Source of the DNA: Macrotis lagotis
Taxonomy: Eukaryota; Chordata; Mammalia; Peramelemorphia; Peramelidae
Direction: 5' to 3'
DNA: 64,000 nt
Assembly: GCF_037893015.1 (NCBI RefSeq)
Contig: NC_133666.1
Coordinates: 157,092,498 to 157,156,497 of the forward strand
The position numbers and the translations under genes were made by a program. Shown piece after piece: positions 13,653 through 25,059 of the stretch. The notes below the pieces were generated by a model. It saw only the letters and a list, made by a program, of their open reading frames with translations, ran no database searches and had not been told where the DNA came from. The stretch's first letter is position 1, and the number at the start of each line of letters is the position of its first letter.

Positions 13653-13741
13653 TTTTTTGACTTTAGTTTGGCAAGATGCCTGGTAAGTCTGCGAATAACC
13701 AAAACTCGAGTCCTCTTCACTTCTTTCCTCATCTTCACCAC
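13653..13741 (-). CDS. SRFBP1: SRFBP1 coding exon 2
   Basis: This 89-nt exon starts VVKMRKEVKRTRVLVIRRL and ends KLKSK plus two bases (AA). It matches the conserved basic N-terminal segment of SRFBP1 (human VVKMRKEVKRIRVLVIRKL). The acceptor on the minus strand is 'ttttgttcctaaag' just before GTGGTG, and the donor is gttagt at 13652-13647. The exon ends in phase 2; the first G of exon 3 completes a Lys codon and the protein reads on as KGTED. Exon 1 ends in phase 0, so the join E|VVK is also in frame. Lys and Arg are very frequent, in keeping with a nucleic-acid or nuclear role. Confidence 0.93.
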
Positions 13742-14439
13742 CTTTAGGAACAAAAACCAAAATGAAACACATTTAGTTCAAGCAAAACAACATACTCAGT
13801 TTAAGGCTAAGTAAAATGTCTACTGTAGCACATAAAAGTACTTGACAATAATAGGATGATAAAATAAAATTATTTCCATAAACATTAGTACAGTATGAAA
13901 CCAACAGCATAAAAATGTGCCTGATGTCTGAGAACAAGTTGCAAAAAAAGTCAAAACATTTCAAGCTATATTATTCTTATATATATTATATATTATATGT
14001 ATTATATTGTATGTGTATATTGTATTATACATATATATTATATTACATTAGAATTTCAGAAATATCTTTTTTCCTCATTATTTACCCTAAGCATAATGAC
14101 AAGTGATTATCTTTGAAAAAAAAACTTTTCAATTTAGCTAGATGGCTAATGATAAAATAATACCTGTAAAGTGCTTTTCAAAATTTAGAGTGTTTATATA
14201 AGTACTATTATTACTTTCTTTGTAATATAATAAAACATTTCTAATGAGTTACCATATAAGAATGTTCCCTACATTGGTTCCCCCTCAAATCAAAGAATCA
14301 TAGAATTTCAGTGTAGAAAAGGATGTCAGAAGCTACCTGCCCAACCTGACACCTAAATAAAAATTTTGCCTACAACTTACTTCTCAAGAGTTCAGGAATG
14401 AAATAATGAGACCTTTACCAGGACAGAAGCTGGAATGAG

Positions 14440-14820
14440 GGGATAAAGTATTTGGTGGTGGATGGAAGGGACTAGGATGTTGTGAGAGATGATATGATGG
14501 TCAAATCAAATGCCTTGGCAACAGATTGTTGTGAAAGATAAAGAATAGGATGGCACCCAGGTTAAGCCTGGGTGAATGGAGAGAGAATGGTGCCCGTGGT
14601 TGAAAGAAAGGGTTTGAGAGAAAGATAATGAGCTTATTTGGGATATACTGAGTATAAATGTCTTTGAGATATCGAATTTGAGATGTCCAATAAACAACTG
14701 GAGATCAGAGACTTGGGAGATCAGCAGAGAGATTAGAGTTGATAAGAAGATTTACAAATCCTTAACACAGAGATTATAATTGAATCCATGAAAGCAGATG
14801 AGATCACCAAAGAAACAAAA
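14440..14820 (-). mobile_element. L2-type LINE fragment (antisense)
   Basis: 'ttgagatgtccaataaac', 'attgaatccatgaaagcag' and 'atgagatcaccaaagaa' are the antisense strand of the L2 reverse-transcriptase region. It lies in SRFBP1 intron 1. Confidence 0.6.
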
Positions 14821-15399
14821 ATTATCAATGGAAATTTCAATATATGAATAAAAATTGGAAGATTAAAAAAGCGTTGCTAAAATGCTATCAATACAATAAT
14901 AACTTAAATGATTTCTTAACTGTTCCCTTATATTATAATTAATAGAGTAGTCTCATATGTGAAACAATGTGTATGAGATTTAAAGCTCATACTCATAAAG
15001 GGAAAATGAAGTTTCTTCAGACTATAGCTAAAAGCTGTGACAATCAACTTAAGAGATTAGTGTAATTTTAACCAAAAAAAGTTAAGATATGGCAGGACTA
15101 TATCTTACTGGTGCCTATCAATAGTAATAATTTTCTTTTTAGCAGAAAGAAATGGTGCAGGACAGCATTAGCATCACTTTCAGGGAAAAGCACATTTATT
15201 GGCCAAATAGGGATATTTTCCCTTGACATAACTCCCAAAATAAAAAAAAAAACCCTACCCTATTATAAGGATAATTTCTCCCAAATAACTAGAGAATCTA
15301 TTTTAAAGGAAACAACTTTTCAGTGACTCACAAACTTCCTTTATGCTAAAAAGGTATCAAAATATGGTATAAAAATTCTATGTAAATAGCCCTTTCTAA

Positions 15400-15668
15400 G
15401 TAATATCTACTAACATTTATAATGTACTTTACTATGTGCCAGACACTGTATTAAGCACTTTATAATGATTATCTAATTTGGTCTTCCCAACAATCAAGGG
15501 AAATAGTTGGATTATTATACTCATTTTACAGATGAAGAAACAGGCAAACAGGGATCAAGTGACTTATCCAGGGTCACATAGCGAGTACGCATTTGAAACA
15601 CTATCTGAACTCAGGTATTGCTGATTCCAGGTCCAGAACTCTATTCCATTGTACCACCTTACTGCTCC
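15400..15668 (-). mobile_element. MIR/core-SINE-like element (antisense)
   Basis: 'actatgtgccagacactgt', 'cattttacagatgaagaaa', 'caggtccagaactctattc', 'gtaccaccttactgctccc'. A nearly complete old SINE. Confidence 0.7.
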
Positions 15669-15894
15669 CCAATTTTCTGGTATTCTGTTTTATATACTAA
15701 GGTATTTAGGTAGTCATTTGCGATAAAAATCAATTCATCTTAACTTTAAGTTCAAAGGAAATAATCAATTTCACAGGACATTTTATCATCTTGGTTAAAT
15801 ACAAATTTAACCCCCCAATTGAAGCATTATTACAGAATACATTAGCAAATGCTGTATTTTCACTTTTTGATTTTGTAAGTTCAATAATCCATTG

Positions 15895-16075
15895 GGGAAA
15901 GACAATATGGCATAATGGAAAGCTATTTTAAGTGACTTCACTTGATATGGCAAGGCTTTTTTGAGTCTGAGTTTCCTCATCTATAAAAAAAGGGAGGGAG
16001 AAGAGAAGGAATAGATATATGGTGCCTTAAGATACTTTCCAACTTTATATCTATGAAACTATGATTATATATTAC
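15895..16075 (+). mobile_element. MIR-like fragment
   Basis: 'atggcataatggaaagcta', 'gagtttcctcatctataaa' and 'ctttccaactttatatcta' follow MIR order in sense. Further decayed MIR-like pieces are at 7395-7490, 9680-9800, 14285-14380, 34910-35000, 36310-36400, 37600-37715 and 62960-63030. Confidence 0.55.
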
Positions 16076-16529
16076 TTGGCAGACGCTGATGTTTTGCCAA
16101 ACTAAAACTAATTTGTCCTAGACATTAATAGAGTTAGTCCATGGTTACATTCTAATTATGGGAAAGACTTAAGAAGCAATGTATTGTTGTCATTACTGGA
16201 TAAAAGAAAGCTTCATCATGTATTTTACTGCACGCCAAAGTCAAGAATTCTTTCTTAGTTTGTAACTATTTTAATGATTGTGTTCAAGTGGTGGGAATAA
16301 ACTAGAAAGTTTAATATCCTTAAAGGCACAATTGATATATAAAAAATAAGAGGTAAAAACTTGTTTTCCCTTCAGAAATCCACATATTACAACTACATTG
16401 ATTGGTATCCCCTAGAAACCTCAAGCATTCTTTAAAATTTTATAATACTATATAAACCTGTTTAATAGTACCAACACTCATTGCCAAACTTGATGGTCTC
16501 TTTTTTTCAAGCGTCATTATACACAAACT

Positions 16530-17385
16530 ATCTGCTTGCTCTGAGATGGCTGACTAGCCTCTTTTACTAGATAGTTTCTTTTCTCTAGGTTTTCACATTA
16601 TCATCTTCTTGGCTATTCCTCTTCTACCTGTTTGACTTCCTTGTTATTCTCCTTTGCTGACTCATCATCTGTGTTGTTTGCCAAGGAATATTTTGTCCTA
16701 GGCACTATTCTCTTTTCTCTTCCTTGGTTATTAGCTCATCAGTTCTACATGGATGACTATATATTTAGTTCTAGTCTCTCTGTGCTTCAGTTCCATTTTA
16801 CTCACTATATATTGAACATTTTCATAGAGGAAGTTCTCAAGACATTTCAAGTTCTATAAATTAAAAAGTGAACTAATTTCTTCCTGGAAAATCCATATTT
16901 CCTCTAAATTTCTCTATTTCTGCTGAATGTACTAATCATTGTTCCAGTTTCCTAGGTTAGCATTCTTGAATATTGTTCTAACTACCTTTCTTTTCCTCAT
17001 CTTACATACACAATCAATTGCTAAATATTGCCATTTCTACTTCAACACTCTCATCTGATTCTCTCTACTTGTTCAGCTATCAATTTATATTCAGACCTTC
17101 ATTACTTCTCCCCTAGAATAGTATCAATAGCTTCTTAAGTCTCGCTCCCTTAAAGTCTCTCTCTACCGTAATCCTTCTGTTTTTCCTTAAACCAGATCAC
17201 TTCTCTACTCAATATACTCCAATGGCTCCCTATTTATTATAGGATAAAAAAACATAAACTTTTGCTAGGTTTTAAAAGCTGTTGACTTTACAACCTTATC
17301 ATATTTTACTGCATTTATCACAATCTACTATCCAAAGAGGCCCCTCTTAAATATGATTCTATCCTCTGTTCCTGTGCCTTTGCAA
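16530..17385 (+). mobile_element. L2-type LINE fragment
   Basis: Sense L2 sequence: 'tcctttgctgactcatcat', 'ctaggcactattctctttt', 'atggatgactatatattta', and later 'caatggctccctatttatt'. Decayed open frames only. Confidence 0.6.
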
Positions 17386-17514
17386 TGGATGATGACGAAC
17401 AAGTAATTCAGAGTCCCTGAGATATGAAATGAGAATGAGAAAGTTCATCATTCAGTGGAGGGTACCATTTTTCTTTCCAATGATTAGGCATGAGGCTCAG
17501 AGGTAAATGGTTAT

Positions 17515-17905
17515 ATGAGAGGACCCACATACTTTTCAAAAATGTATTTATAGTAACTTTTTATTATAGCAAAAAAAAAAAAAGAAAAAGCAAAAAGAGA
17601 AAACAAAAGACGAATGGGTAACCATCAAAATGGACCAATTTTGACATTAATTTAATGGAATGTTATTGCTCTATAAGAAATTATAAGAGATGAATTCAGA
17701 GATACTCAACGACTTTGGACTTATTCATAGTAAAATAAACAGAATAGGATATTTTATAAATTAACTACAGCACTACAAAGGGAAACAAACCTTGAAAGAC
17801 TAAGTACTCTGATCATTGTGATGACCAATAGGATCCCAAAAGAACCCCCTGACTTATCAGATTTTCCACCTTTTGATAAAGAATGAACTATACTTTTTGA
17901 CTTGA
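17515..17905 (+). mobile_element. Old LINE-1 3' fragment
   Basis: Decayed L1 3' sequence: 'aaaatgtatttatagtaac', an A-rich stretch at 17569-17605, then 'atggaatgttattgctcta' and 'aaattataagagatgaatt'. Heavily mutated. Confidence 0.6.
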
Positions 17906-18087
17906 CAGTGCATGGGCTATTTTGCTTAACAATACTTGTTTTAGGAGAGAGGGTTTTTGTGTGGTTTGGTGGTATTCATCCCACATCCTTTTTAAGGAAT
18001 TCTAGATTCACAATCTTAAGATTCTTGACTCCTAACTGACCCATATATTCAGCAGCCAAATCTTGTCAAATATACTTCTTTTGTTTT

Positions 18088-18262
18088 TTAAGGTTTTTAT
18101 TTTTTTGTTAGGCGATGGGGTTAAGTGGCTTGCCCAAGGCCACACAGCTAGGTAATTATTATGTGTCTGAGGCCAGATTTGAACTCAGGTACTCCTGATT
18201 CCAGGGCCAGTACTCCTGATTCCAGGGCCGGTGCTCCATCCACTGTGCCACCTAGCCGCCCC
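18088..18262 (-). mobile_element. tRNA-derived SINE with internal 21-bp duplication
   Basis: Antisense SINE. The unit tactcctgattccagggcc + ag occurs twice in tandem (18190-18210 and 18211-18231, differing at the last bases), so this copy is longer than its relatives. Confidence 0.9.
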
Positions 18263-18454
18263 TCAAATACACTTCTGATTCTACCACCACCACTCCTGCA
18301 TTTATTCCTTTGTCTACAGTCCCACAGCCACCACTATAGTTCAGGCTCTTGCTGATCTCTAACCTAAACTTTTGCAACAGCCCCTGAATTTATCTCCTTC
18401 CTCTTCAATACACATTCCCCAACTGCCAAAGTAATATACCATAATTAAATTCAT

Positions 18455-19450
18455 CTGTTGATGAACTTTTGAATGAGTAAAGTATACTCCTTTCTATTAC
18501 CATTCAATTTCTTCCAGAGGTCTACCAAATTTAACTTTTCTAAACTTCTATTCATCTCCTTAACATTTTTCTTTTTTATTTTCATGGTTAGATTGTCTAG
18601 TTCTGAAAGGGGAAAGTTGAGATCCTTCACTAATATAGTTTCTATTTCCTCCTGTCACTTTGGAGTCTTTGCTATTTGGTACATGTGTTTAGTACTAATA
18701 ATACTTCAATACCTATGGTGTCTTTTAGCAAGCTGTAGTTGCCCTGATTATCCCTTTTAATTAGGTCTATTAGTTTTTGCTTTGAGATCATCATCACTGC
18801 TACCCACCATCTCCTTTTTAAATTTTAGGTGAAACATGACAGATTTTTGTGTCAGTCCCTTATTTTTTACTCTATGGCTCTCTGTTTCAAGTGTATTTCC
18901 TGTAAACAACATATTGTTGTATCTTAGCTTTCAATGTGTTTCTTTTTGGCTTTCAATCTATTCTGCCATTTGTTTCTGTTTTATGAGTGAGTTAATTCTA
19001 TTCACATTCACAGTTGTGATTGTTAATTAAATATTTCTCTCTATCCTATTTCCCCCTTGTTAATCTTTCTCTCTTTTTAGTTTGTTCTTCCTCAAATCTG
19101 TTTTGCTTCTTTCTGGTCACTGCCTCCCTAAAACTACACTCCCTCCACTTTTCTTGTACCTACTCCCTACTTCCCTGCAGAATAAGATAGAATTCTATAC
19201 TCCAATGAATGTGTATGCCACTACTTTTTTGAACCAATTCCTATAAGGGTTTAAGCAATGCTCATCACTTACATAATCTAGTCACCATTGCAAAAGCTCT
19301 TCCTTTGATGTCTCTTTTATATGAGATAAATTTCTCCCCCTTCTGTTCTGATTTTGTTATCTTTATTGAAGTTTGAGTCTTGCTATTCCATGTCACTACA
19401 GAAAATTTCTATGCTCAGGTTCTTTTATTGCTGCTATTTGCTCATTTTCT
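18455..19450 (-). mobile_element. LINE-1-related fragment (antisense)
   Basis: T-rich sequence (gttagattgtctagttctg, cattcacagttgtgattgtt, gaatgtgtatgccact) that I recognise as the antisense strand of marsupial L1-type elements lying between ORF1 and the ORF2 region. Short open frames here are by-products. The family assignment is from memory. Confidence 0.6.
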
Positions 19451-20049
19451 TGGATTATTTCTTGACTTTTAATTTTATGTTAAAGTTGAGCCTTACTTCT
19501 GGGGTGAAGGGACTGAGAGGAATAATTATTAATAAGCAATGATTTTGGGAGACAGAGTCCCCCCCTTTTTTCTACAGCCCTCATTTCAAAACTCATTTTT
19601 CTGAAGTTGAATTAACTTTCTCCTTAATAGGGGGGGTCAAACTCCTCCTAACCTTATGGGAAATTTAATCTAAGATGGGAAAGTTCATTGAACTCTACTT
19701 AGGTTTGGGTGACATACTATTCTTTGTCCAAAACTGGCGATAATTTAGAATAGGTAAAATAGGTAAAACAGGTAAAACCCATCATTGTAATACTCATTCT
19801 CTTTCATTATTTTTTAACCAAAAAGTACTGAACGTTCCCCTTGGGGAACATTCCAAGGAAATATAATTCTTTTCCAAGGAAATATAATTCTTGAGTCAGC
19901 TACCATGAGGGTCTTCAGCAATCAAGAGTGCCACTGACCTTTTCTTTTTAATTAAAATGCTAACTTTGATTAATAAAATGACTAGTGACTCAGAAATTAT
20001 GTCTCTCAAACCTTTTAAAGGTCACAGGACAGTGTTCAAAGCTCCAGGA

Positions 20050-20685
20050 CTTTTTTGCTGCTATTATCAGTTAGCTATGGGGTCTTGGTTTTTGGCACTT
20101 CTGAAGTGCTATGCTCTAAGCAGAGGTGTGGCAGAGCTTTCCTGCCCTATGCTCTGAACCCTTTGGCCAGGAAGGGATCATATTTCTTTGTAGCCACCTT
20201 GCTAGTATTCTTCCTAGCCTTGAGCCTGGGACCAGGACTCTCCTGTAGTTGTTCCTACAGCAATGCAACCACCCCAAGATGCAGCTTGATCTTCCAGCAA
20301 TGTGCTCCTCGGGTCTACCACCAACCCAGCAAGACAGACCTTTCCTGCCAACCTAAGTTGCTTTGAAATTGAGACTAGGGTTCCTACTCTCCCCAGAGTG
20401 AACTTGTGTACTTCCCCTTTGAAGTTTCAAGTCTACCACTCTTTTTGGTCTTTGGTCCTAAGATTAAGATCTAGAACTGTGTAAAGCCAGCAATCTCCTT
20501 CCAACCAACTGTCTGACCAACCCTACCCCCCCATGGGTAATGTGAGAGCTCCAGAAAGTGCTGCTGCTGCTACCAATGCAACCACCCCTAAAGTGTGGCC
20601 TTTGAGGTCTTCACACTGTGTTCTGGGGGCCCCTCCCCAACACTGGCAAAACAGACATTTCTTGCTGACCTTCTAAGAATAATTC
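20050..20685 (-). mobile_element. LINE-1 5'UTR with apparent tandem monomers (antisense)
   Basis: Two similar blocks about 315 bp apart. The first (about 20250-20355) holds 'gcaatgcaaccaccccaaga' and 'aagacagacctttcctgcc'. The second (about 20565-20680) holds 'accaatgcaaccaccccta' and 'aaaacagacatttcttgct'. The same motif (cagacctttcc) occurs in the L1 5'UTR at 27.5-28.3 kb. It looks like a repeated L1 promoter unit, with ORF1 missing between this and the fragment at 18.5-19.45 kb. Confidence 0.5.
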
Positions 20686-20959
20686 TTTTTTTTAATATAC
20701 AGTTCCTGTCACACAGGAACAAATTAATAAAAGTTAGCTGACTAAACTCTAAGTTTGGATAAAACAATATGAACTAAATCAAGTTGGATTACTCTTAACA
20801 GTTCTGTTTGTGATAAATGTACCAATAAAGGGCAAGAATAAAGTAGAAAGATCAATATATACAATAGTATTAATTAAAGTAGCACTATCAGCAGAATCAT
20901 TTTCTACTGAGACAGTTTGTGCTTTTGTTCAAAATTTATTAACATTTCTTATTTAGTGC

Positions 20960-21323
20960 ATTACAGTTAAAAGAAACTGTACATTTTAAGGGAGTAGAAC
21001 CAAGAGAACAAAGTACACATCAACAACAACACTGTGAGATGAACAACCTTGATGGAAGCAGCTCCTCTCAGCAGTCTAGAGAGCTTGGACAACTGTATTA
21101 GACTGGCTATGGGGGCGGCTAGGTGGCACAGTGGATAAAGCACTGACCTTGGAGTCAGGAGTACCTGGGTTCAAATCCAGTCTCAGACACTTAATAATTA
21201 CCTAGCTGTGTGGCCTTGGGCAAGCCACTTAACCCCATTTGCCTTGCAAAAAAAAAAAACCCTAAAAAAACCCCCCTAGACTGGCTATAGACTATATTAT
21301 CCCCATTCAGAGGAAAGAAAAAC

Positions 21324-21362
<39 letters not shown>

Positions 21363-21575
21363 ACACACACAAAAAAAAAACAATGCTTCAGAATCTGATA
21401 AACACTTTATAAAAACTATCTTTTATGTATCTCTTTCCCTTAATCCTAATTCCTCAAACCAAAAATTACTAATATTTTGGTAAACATGTTTATGGGTGGG
21501 GTGGGGAGGGTGGAAGGAAATTTTGTAACTTAAAAATATACATGTGTATATGGATGAAAATAAAGAAATTTTTAA
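20960..21575 (+). mobile_element. LINE-1 3' end interrupted by a SINE
   Basis: Plus-strand L1 3' end ('agtagaaccaagagaac', 'gatgaacaaccttgatgga', 'ctcagcagtctagagagct') with a SINE inserted at 21111-21277. It resumes with 'agactatattatccccatt' and ends in an A/T-rich tail with aataaag near 21560. A (CA)n tract has grown at 21325-21370. Confidence 0.75.
21111..21277 (+). mobile_element. tRNA-derived SINE with 11-bp TSD
   Basis: Sense SINE inside an L1 3' end. Flanked by agactggctat at 21100-21110 and 21278-21288, exact copies. The insertion is younger than the L1. Confidence 0.92.
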
Positions 21576-21694
21576 AAAACTGTAAATTTAAAAACAGATC
21601 TAAATTCAACTGAGGATTTCAATAAACATTAGAACTTGCTGAATTACTTGAATAAGGAAGAGATGAAGTAAAGCTCCAAAAAAAGTTTAAAGAA

Positions 21695-21850
21695 ATTACA
21701 GGGGTAGCTAGGTATATAGTAGATAAGAGTATCAGTCCTGGAGTCAGGAGGACCTGAATTCAAATCCAGCCTCAGATACTTACTAATTACCTAGCTGTGT
21801 GACCTTGGGCAAGTCACAATCCCATTGCGTTGTTAAAAAAAAAACCCTTA
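21695..21850 (+). mobile_element. tRNA-derived SINE
   Basis: 'ggtagctaggtatatagta', 'ctggagtcaggaggacctg' and 'gtgaccttgggcaagtcac', then an A run. An older variant than the copy at 21.1 kb. Confidence 0.85.
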
Positions 21851-22623
21851 AATCAAAAAAATCAACACAATAGGAAACTACTTTTTTTTTTAGCACTGGC
21901 AGTACTGTGGTTATTTAAAAATAAAGCATGATTTAGAGTATATGCTTTCTTCATTATAATATACCACTAAAAATAAGAATGAAGTATTTTATTTTATGGG
22001 ACCATTTTTAGTGTATGGGGCCCTTCTACTTCAATTACACATAAATTGTTCTGATTTAGAAAGAAGTCAGTTTAAGGGCTTAAATAAAAAAGCACTAGAT
22101 ATTAGATCAATAAGAAAAAACATGTATTTGATACTTTTGATTGTTTTAGTATTTTGCTGCAGGAAAGCTATGTGGACATCTCACGATTTGTAATTCATAC
22201 GGCACAACTGATGATGTGGCATCTCTAGAAACTTTAAAAGCACTGGAAAGGCTCCTAGAAATATTTCTTCTCAGAAGTGTATCTTGCAATGTATAATCTG
22301 GACTTTATTTGCTTTTAAAGAAATTTAAAGAATTTAAAGGATTATTAGAACATATCCATGATCTGTAAGGGAATGTCAATACTTCCAATATTTGAATAAT
22401 TTTACACTGAAATCATACCAAACTATTTTCTTCCCAGTAACTGTAATGTTCCTCAAGGCTGTGAATGCAAAAATCAAGTTTACTTATCATTTCACAGATC
22501 TGAAGATAATTATTTTCAAATAATTCAGGTAAAAAAGTAGATGTTCATCTTAATATCCTATACATTTAAAGCATAGCTTGATAGTAAAGTGCCCCATTCT
22601 TAATGGAAAGATAGCAGTAGTAT

Positions 22624-22680
<57 letters not shown>

Positions 22681-23559
22681 TTCAGTCAGCCTTATCTTGC
22701 CTAGAAGGGGTTGATCCTCTCCCCTCTTACTTAAGACTCTTTAGTTTCTTTAAAAGCACAACTTTTTACAATCCTCCATTGATCCCTCCCACCAGAGATA
22801 AAGTATTTTGTCTATTTGTTTCTTTCAGAAAGAAAAAGAGGTTCTCAAGAGGAATAGAGGATTTTCAAACTTCCAAGTCTCATGATCTTTTTATACTCTT
22901 AAAAACTGAGGGCCCACCAAAGTGCTCCTGTTTATGTAGGTTATATCTATACAGATTTACCATATCAGGAATTAAAAAATTAATATTATTAAGAAAATAG
23001 TTATGATCTTAAGGATTCTCTATAAGGGTCTAGGAGATGCTCAGGTATCCAAGGCCCTTAATTTAAGATGTAAAATTTCATATATAAATATATATTTATA
23101 TATGAAAAGATAATATTTTCTCTCTCTTTCTTCTCTGATTAGTTAAAAGATATTTTTCGAGATAGAAAATGATGGGACCAAAAAAATACAGATAGAAGAC
23201 AAATTCTTTTCAAGAAGAAAAATTACATAAATATTATGAGTAGTTTCCTAACCTTAAATGGAAGACAGCTCATTGTAAGGACTAAGTAGAATGGAATGGT
23301 AGGAAGGGGCTAGGTTATGGAAAGTTTTAAAGCATACGCACACACACACAAAACCAATCAGGAAGAAAATATCTGGAGAATACTTAGACCTGAAGTAGGA
23401 TGGCATCAGGGTATAAATGAAATAGGAACCCATCTTGGTTTAAATGTCAGAGAAGGAAAATATTACTTTTCTTTTAAAACCTTCCTCCTAGGACTTCTAA
23501 GGTAGAGACAAGATATTAGAGAAGAGAAAGCACTCAGCTGAGCCTTTCCAACAGTCACC
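21851..23559. other. Intron 1 sequence
   Basis: AT-rich with the (AT)n tract and a short antisense L2 remnant near 23285-23345. Otherwise I see nothing. Confidence 0.45.
22626..22678. repeat. (AT)n microsatellite
   Basis: Uninterrupted AT dinucleotides for about 50 bp, in SRFBP1 intron 1. Confidence 0.95.
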
Positions 23560-24007
23560 ACCAAACTTTAAAAAAATATTTGTTGGTGATTAAATGCTAA
23601 GAACAGTCAAACTGTCAAAATTCTGACCTTTTCAAAACACTAAGTTTCTATAAAGCAAAATTTTGAAAACCAACATTTGCCTTTAAAGTCTCAAAAACAT
23701 TTCAGTTCCAGTTGAAGCACTAACATGTAAGCCCTAACGTTATACCTGTCCACTTCAACTGCTTTCCCCTTTCAACTGTGAACTCAATATAGAACCAATT
23801 ACTAAGTGAATATCCAAAGTAGAATAGTTTCAATGAAAAATAAACACAACATACTAAGAAAATTAACACAACTTGCACAGAAAGTCTTGCAATAAGTTGC
23901 CAAAAATTCAGAATTACCTTTCCATAATAGTGGAAAACAGGAACTCTGTATCTTCCTAATACTCAAAAACAGTAACTACTGTCCACAACACTGGAAGCTT
24001 CAGCAGA
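23560..24007 (-). pseudogene. DAZL: Probable 3'UTR of the DAZL retrocopy
   Basis: Sequence directly after the DAZL stop is unique-looking and AT-rich with no SINE or LINE that I recognise. It is what a retroposed 3'UTR would look like. I cannot see a clear poly(A) remnant or the 3' target-site duplication, so the left edge is a guess. Confidence 0.45.
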
Positions 24008-25010
24008 GAGGATTCAAATGGATTTAAGCACAGCCCTACTTCTTCTAAAGTGATGTACTCTTTTGTCCTTGAAGTAGTCATCTTGGGTGACAAGAGCATT
24101 TCTCAGTCTTGTCTCTGGATTAAACAAACAGGAGATCACTGTCTGTATGCTTCAGTCCACTGATTTCTTTTGTTGGCCATTCCCAGAAGACTGTGTGACC
24201 TCATGGATGGAGCACTCTGTCTGCAGGACTTCACCTCCTGGGTCCACTTCACTGCAGTGATAATTCACAGCTGTATAAGCTGGAGGTATGACATAACTCC
24301 TTTGTTCCCCAGCAGGCCATTGTGGAGGTACCTGATAGTTATATATAGGTAGCTGATATCCAGTGATGAGCTGGACTGTTGAGTTGGGGTAAGGAGGATA
24401 TGCCTGAACATACTGAGTGATGGGGTTCATCATAGCTGGAGGCTGCATATATGTCTCTGTGTTTGGATTACTCCAGACACTATGAAACTGTGGTGCTGGA
24501 GGAGGGTTAAAAAACCAAAGGATGTGGCTGCACGTGATAGGCACATAAATTTTGTTTCCTGATTGCTGGTCCCAGTTTCAACTTTTTACCATGGAAATTT
24601 ATCTGTGATTCCACTATTTTCTGTACATCCACATCATTATAAAACGAAACAAATCCATAGCCTTTGGACACACCAGTTTGATCAGCGATTATCTTCACTT
24701 CTTTCACTGAACCATATCTAGCAAAGAAGCTTCTAATTTCTGTTTCATGCATCCTAACATCAATTCCACCAACAGTGTTTTGCATGATTTTGCCTTCGGG
24801 TAAAACATATCCTTGGCTGGCTGTGCCTGATGATGATTGGGTGCTGGCTTCTCTTGAGATGGTTGAGTTTGGGGTCTCAGGATTTGCGGCAGACATGGTC
24901 TCGGCGCTGTGCCTCCGCCCGCGACGATTAAAGCCCCGGCAGACGGCGCTTAAACCCCGCCGCACCCCCCCCCCCCCCCCGCCGAGGATGCGAGGCGGCG
25001 GCGCCAACCA
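24008..25010 (-). pseudogene. DAZL: DAZL processed retrocopy (intronless, disabled)
   Basis: Intronless copy of DAZL, the germ-cell RNA-binding protein with an RRM and a DAZ motif that promotes translation of germline mRNAs. The original ATG is at 24896-24894 (protein starts MSAANPETPNSTISREAST). The RRM follows (RNP1-like KGYGFVSF), then the Pro/Gln/Tyr-rich DAZ region (NPITQYVQAYPPYPNS) and the C-terminus ending RAVLKSI with TGA at 24016-24014, so it is nearly full length. Lesions: RNP2 lost two residues (NTVGGIDV, a 6-nt in-frame deletion); one extra T in a T run near 24510 shifts the frame after HPLVF; an Arg codon became TGA at 24154-24152 after QKKSVD. A CpG-rich 5' leader with a run of 16 C (24965-24980) is retained. 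The human gene has many introns, so this arose from mRNA. It lies in SRFBP1 intron 1, sense to the host gene. Confidence 0.95.
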
Positions 25011-25059
25011 TTTATTTCTTACTGCACAATAGGATTATGTTAAATTCAATCTACCTAAC

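Noticed and set aside
20055..20366. 103-codon plus-strand Cys/Ser-rich frame
   Set aside because: It is antisense to an L1 5'UTR monomer; no gene evidence.
24507..25007. N-terminally extended DAZL starting at 25007
   Set aside because: The codon there is TTG and the region is the GC-rich leader; the ATG at 24896 matches DAZL proteins.
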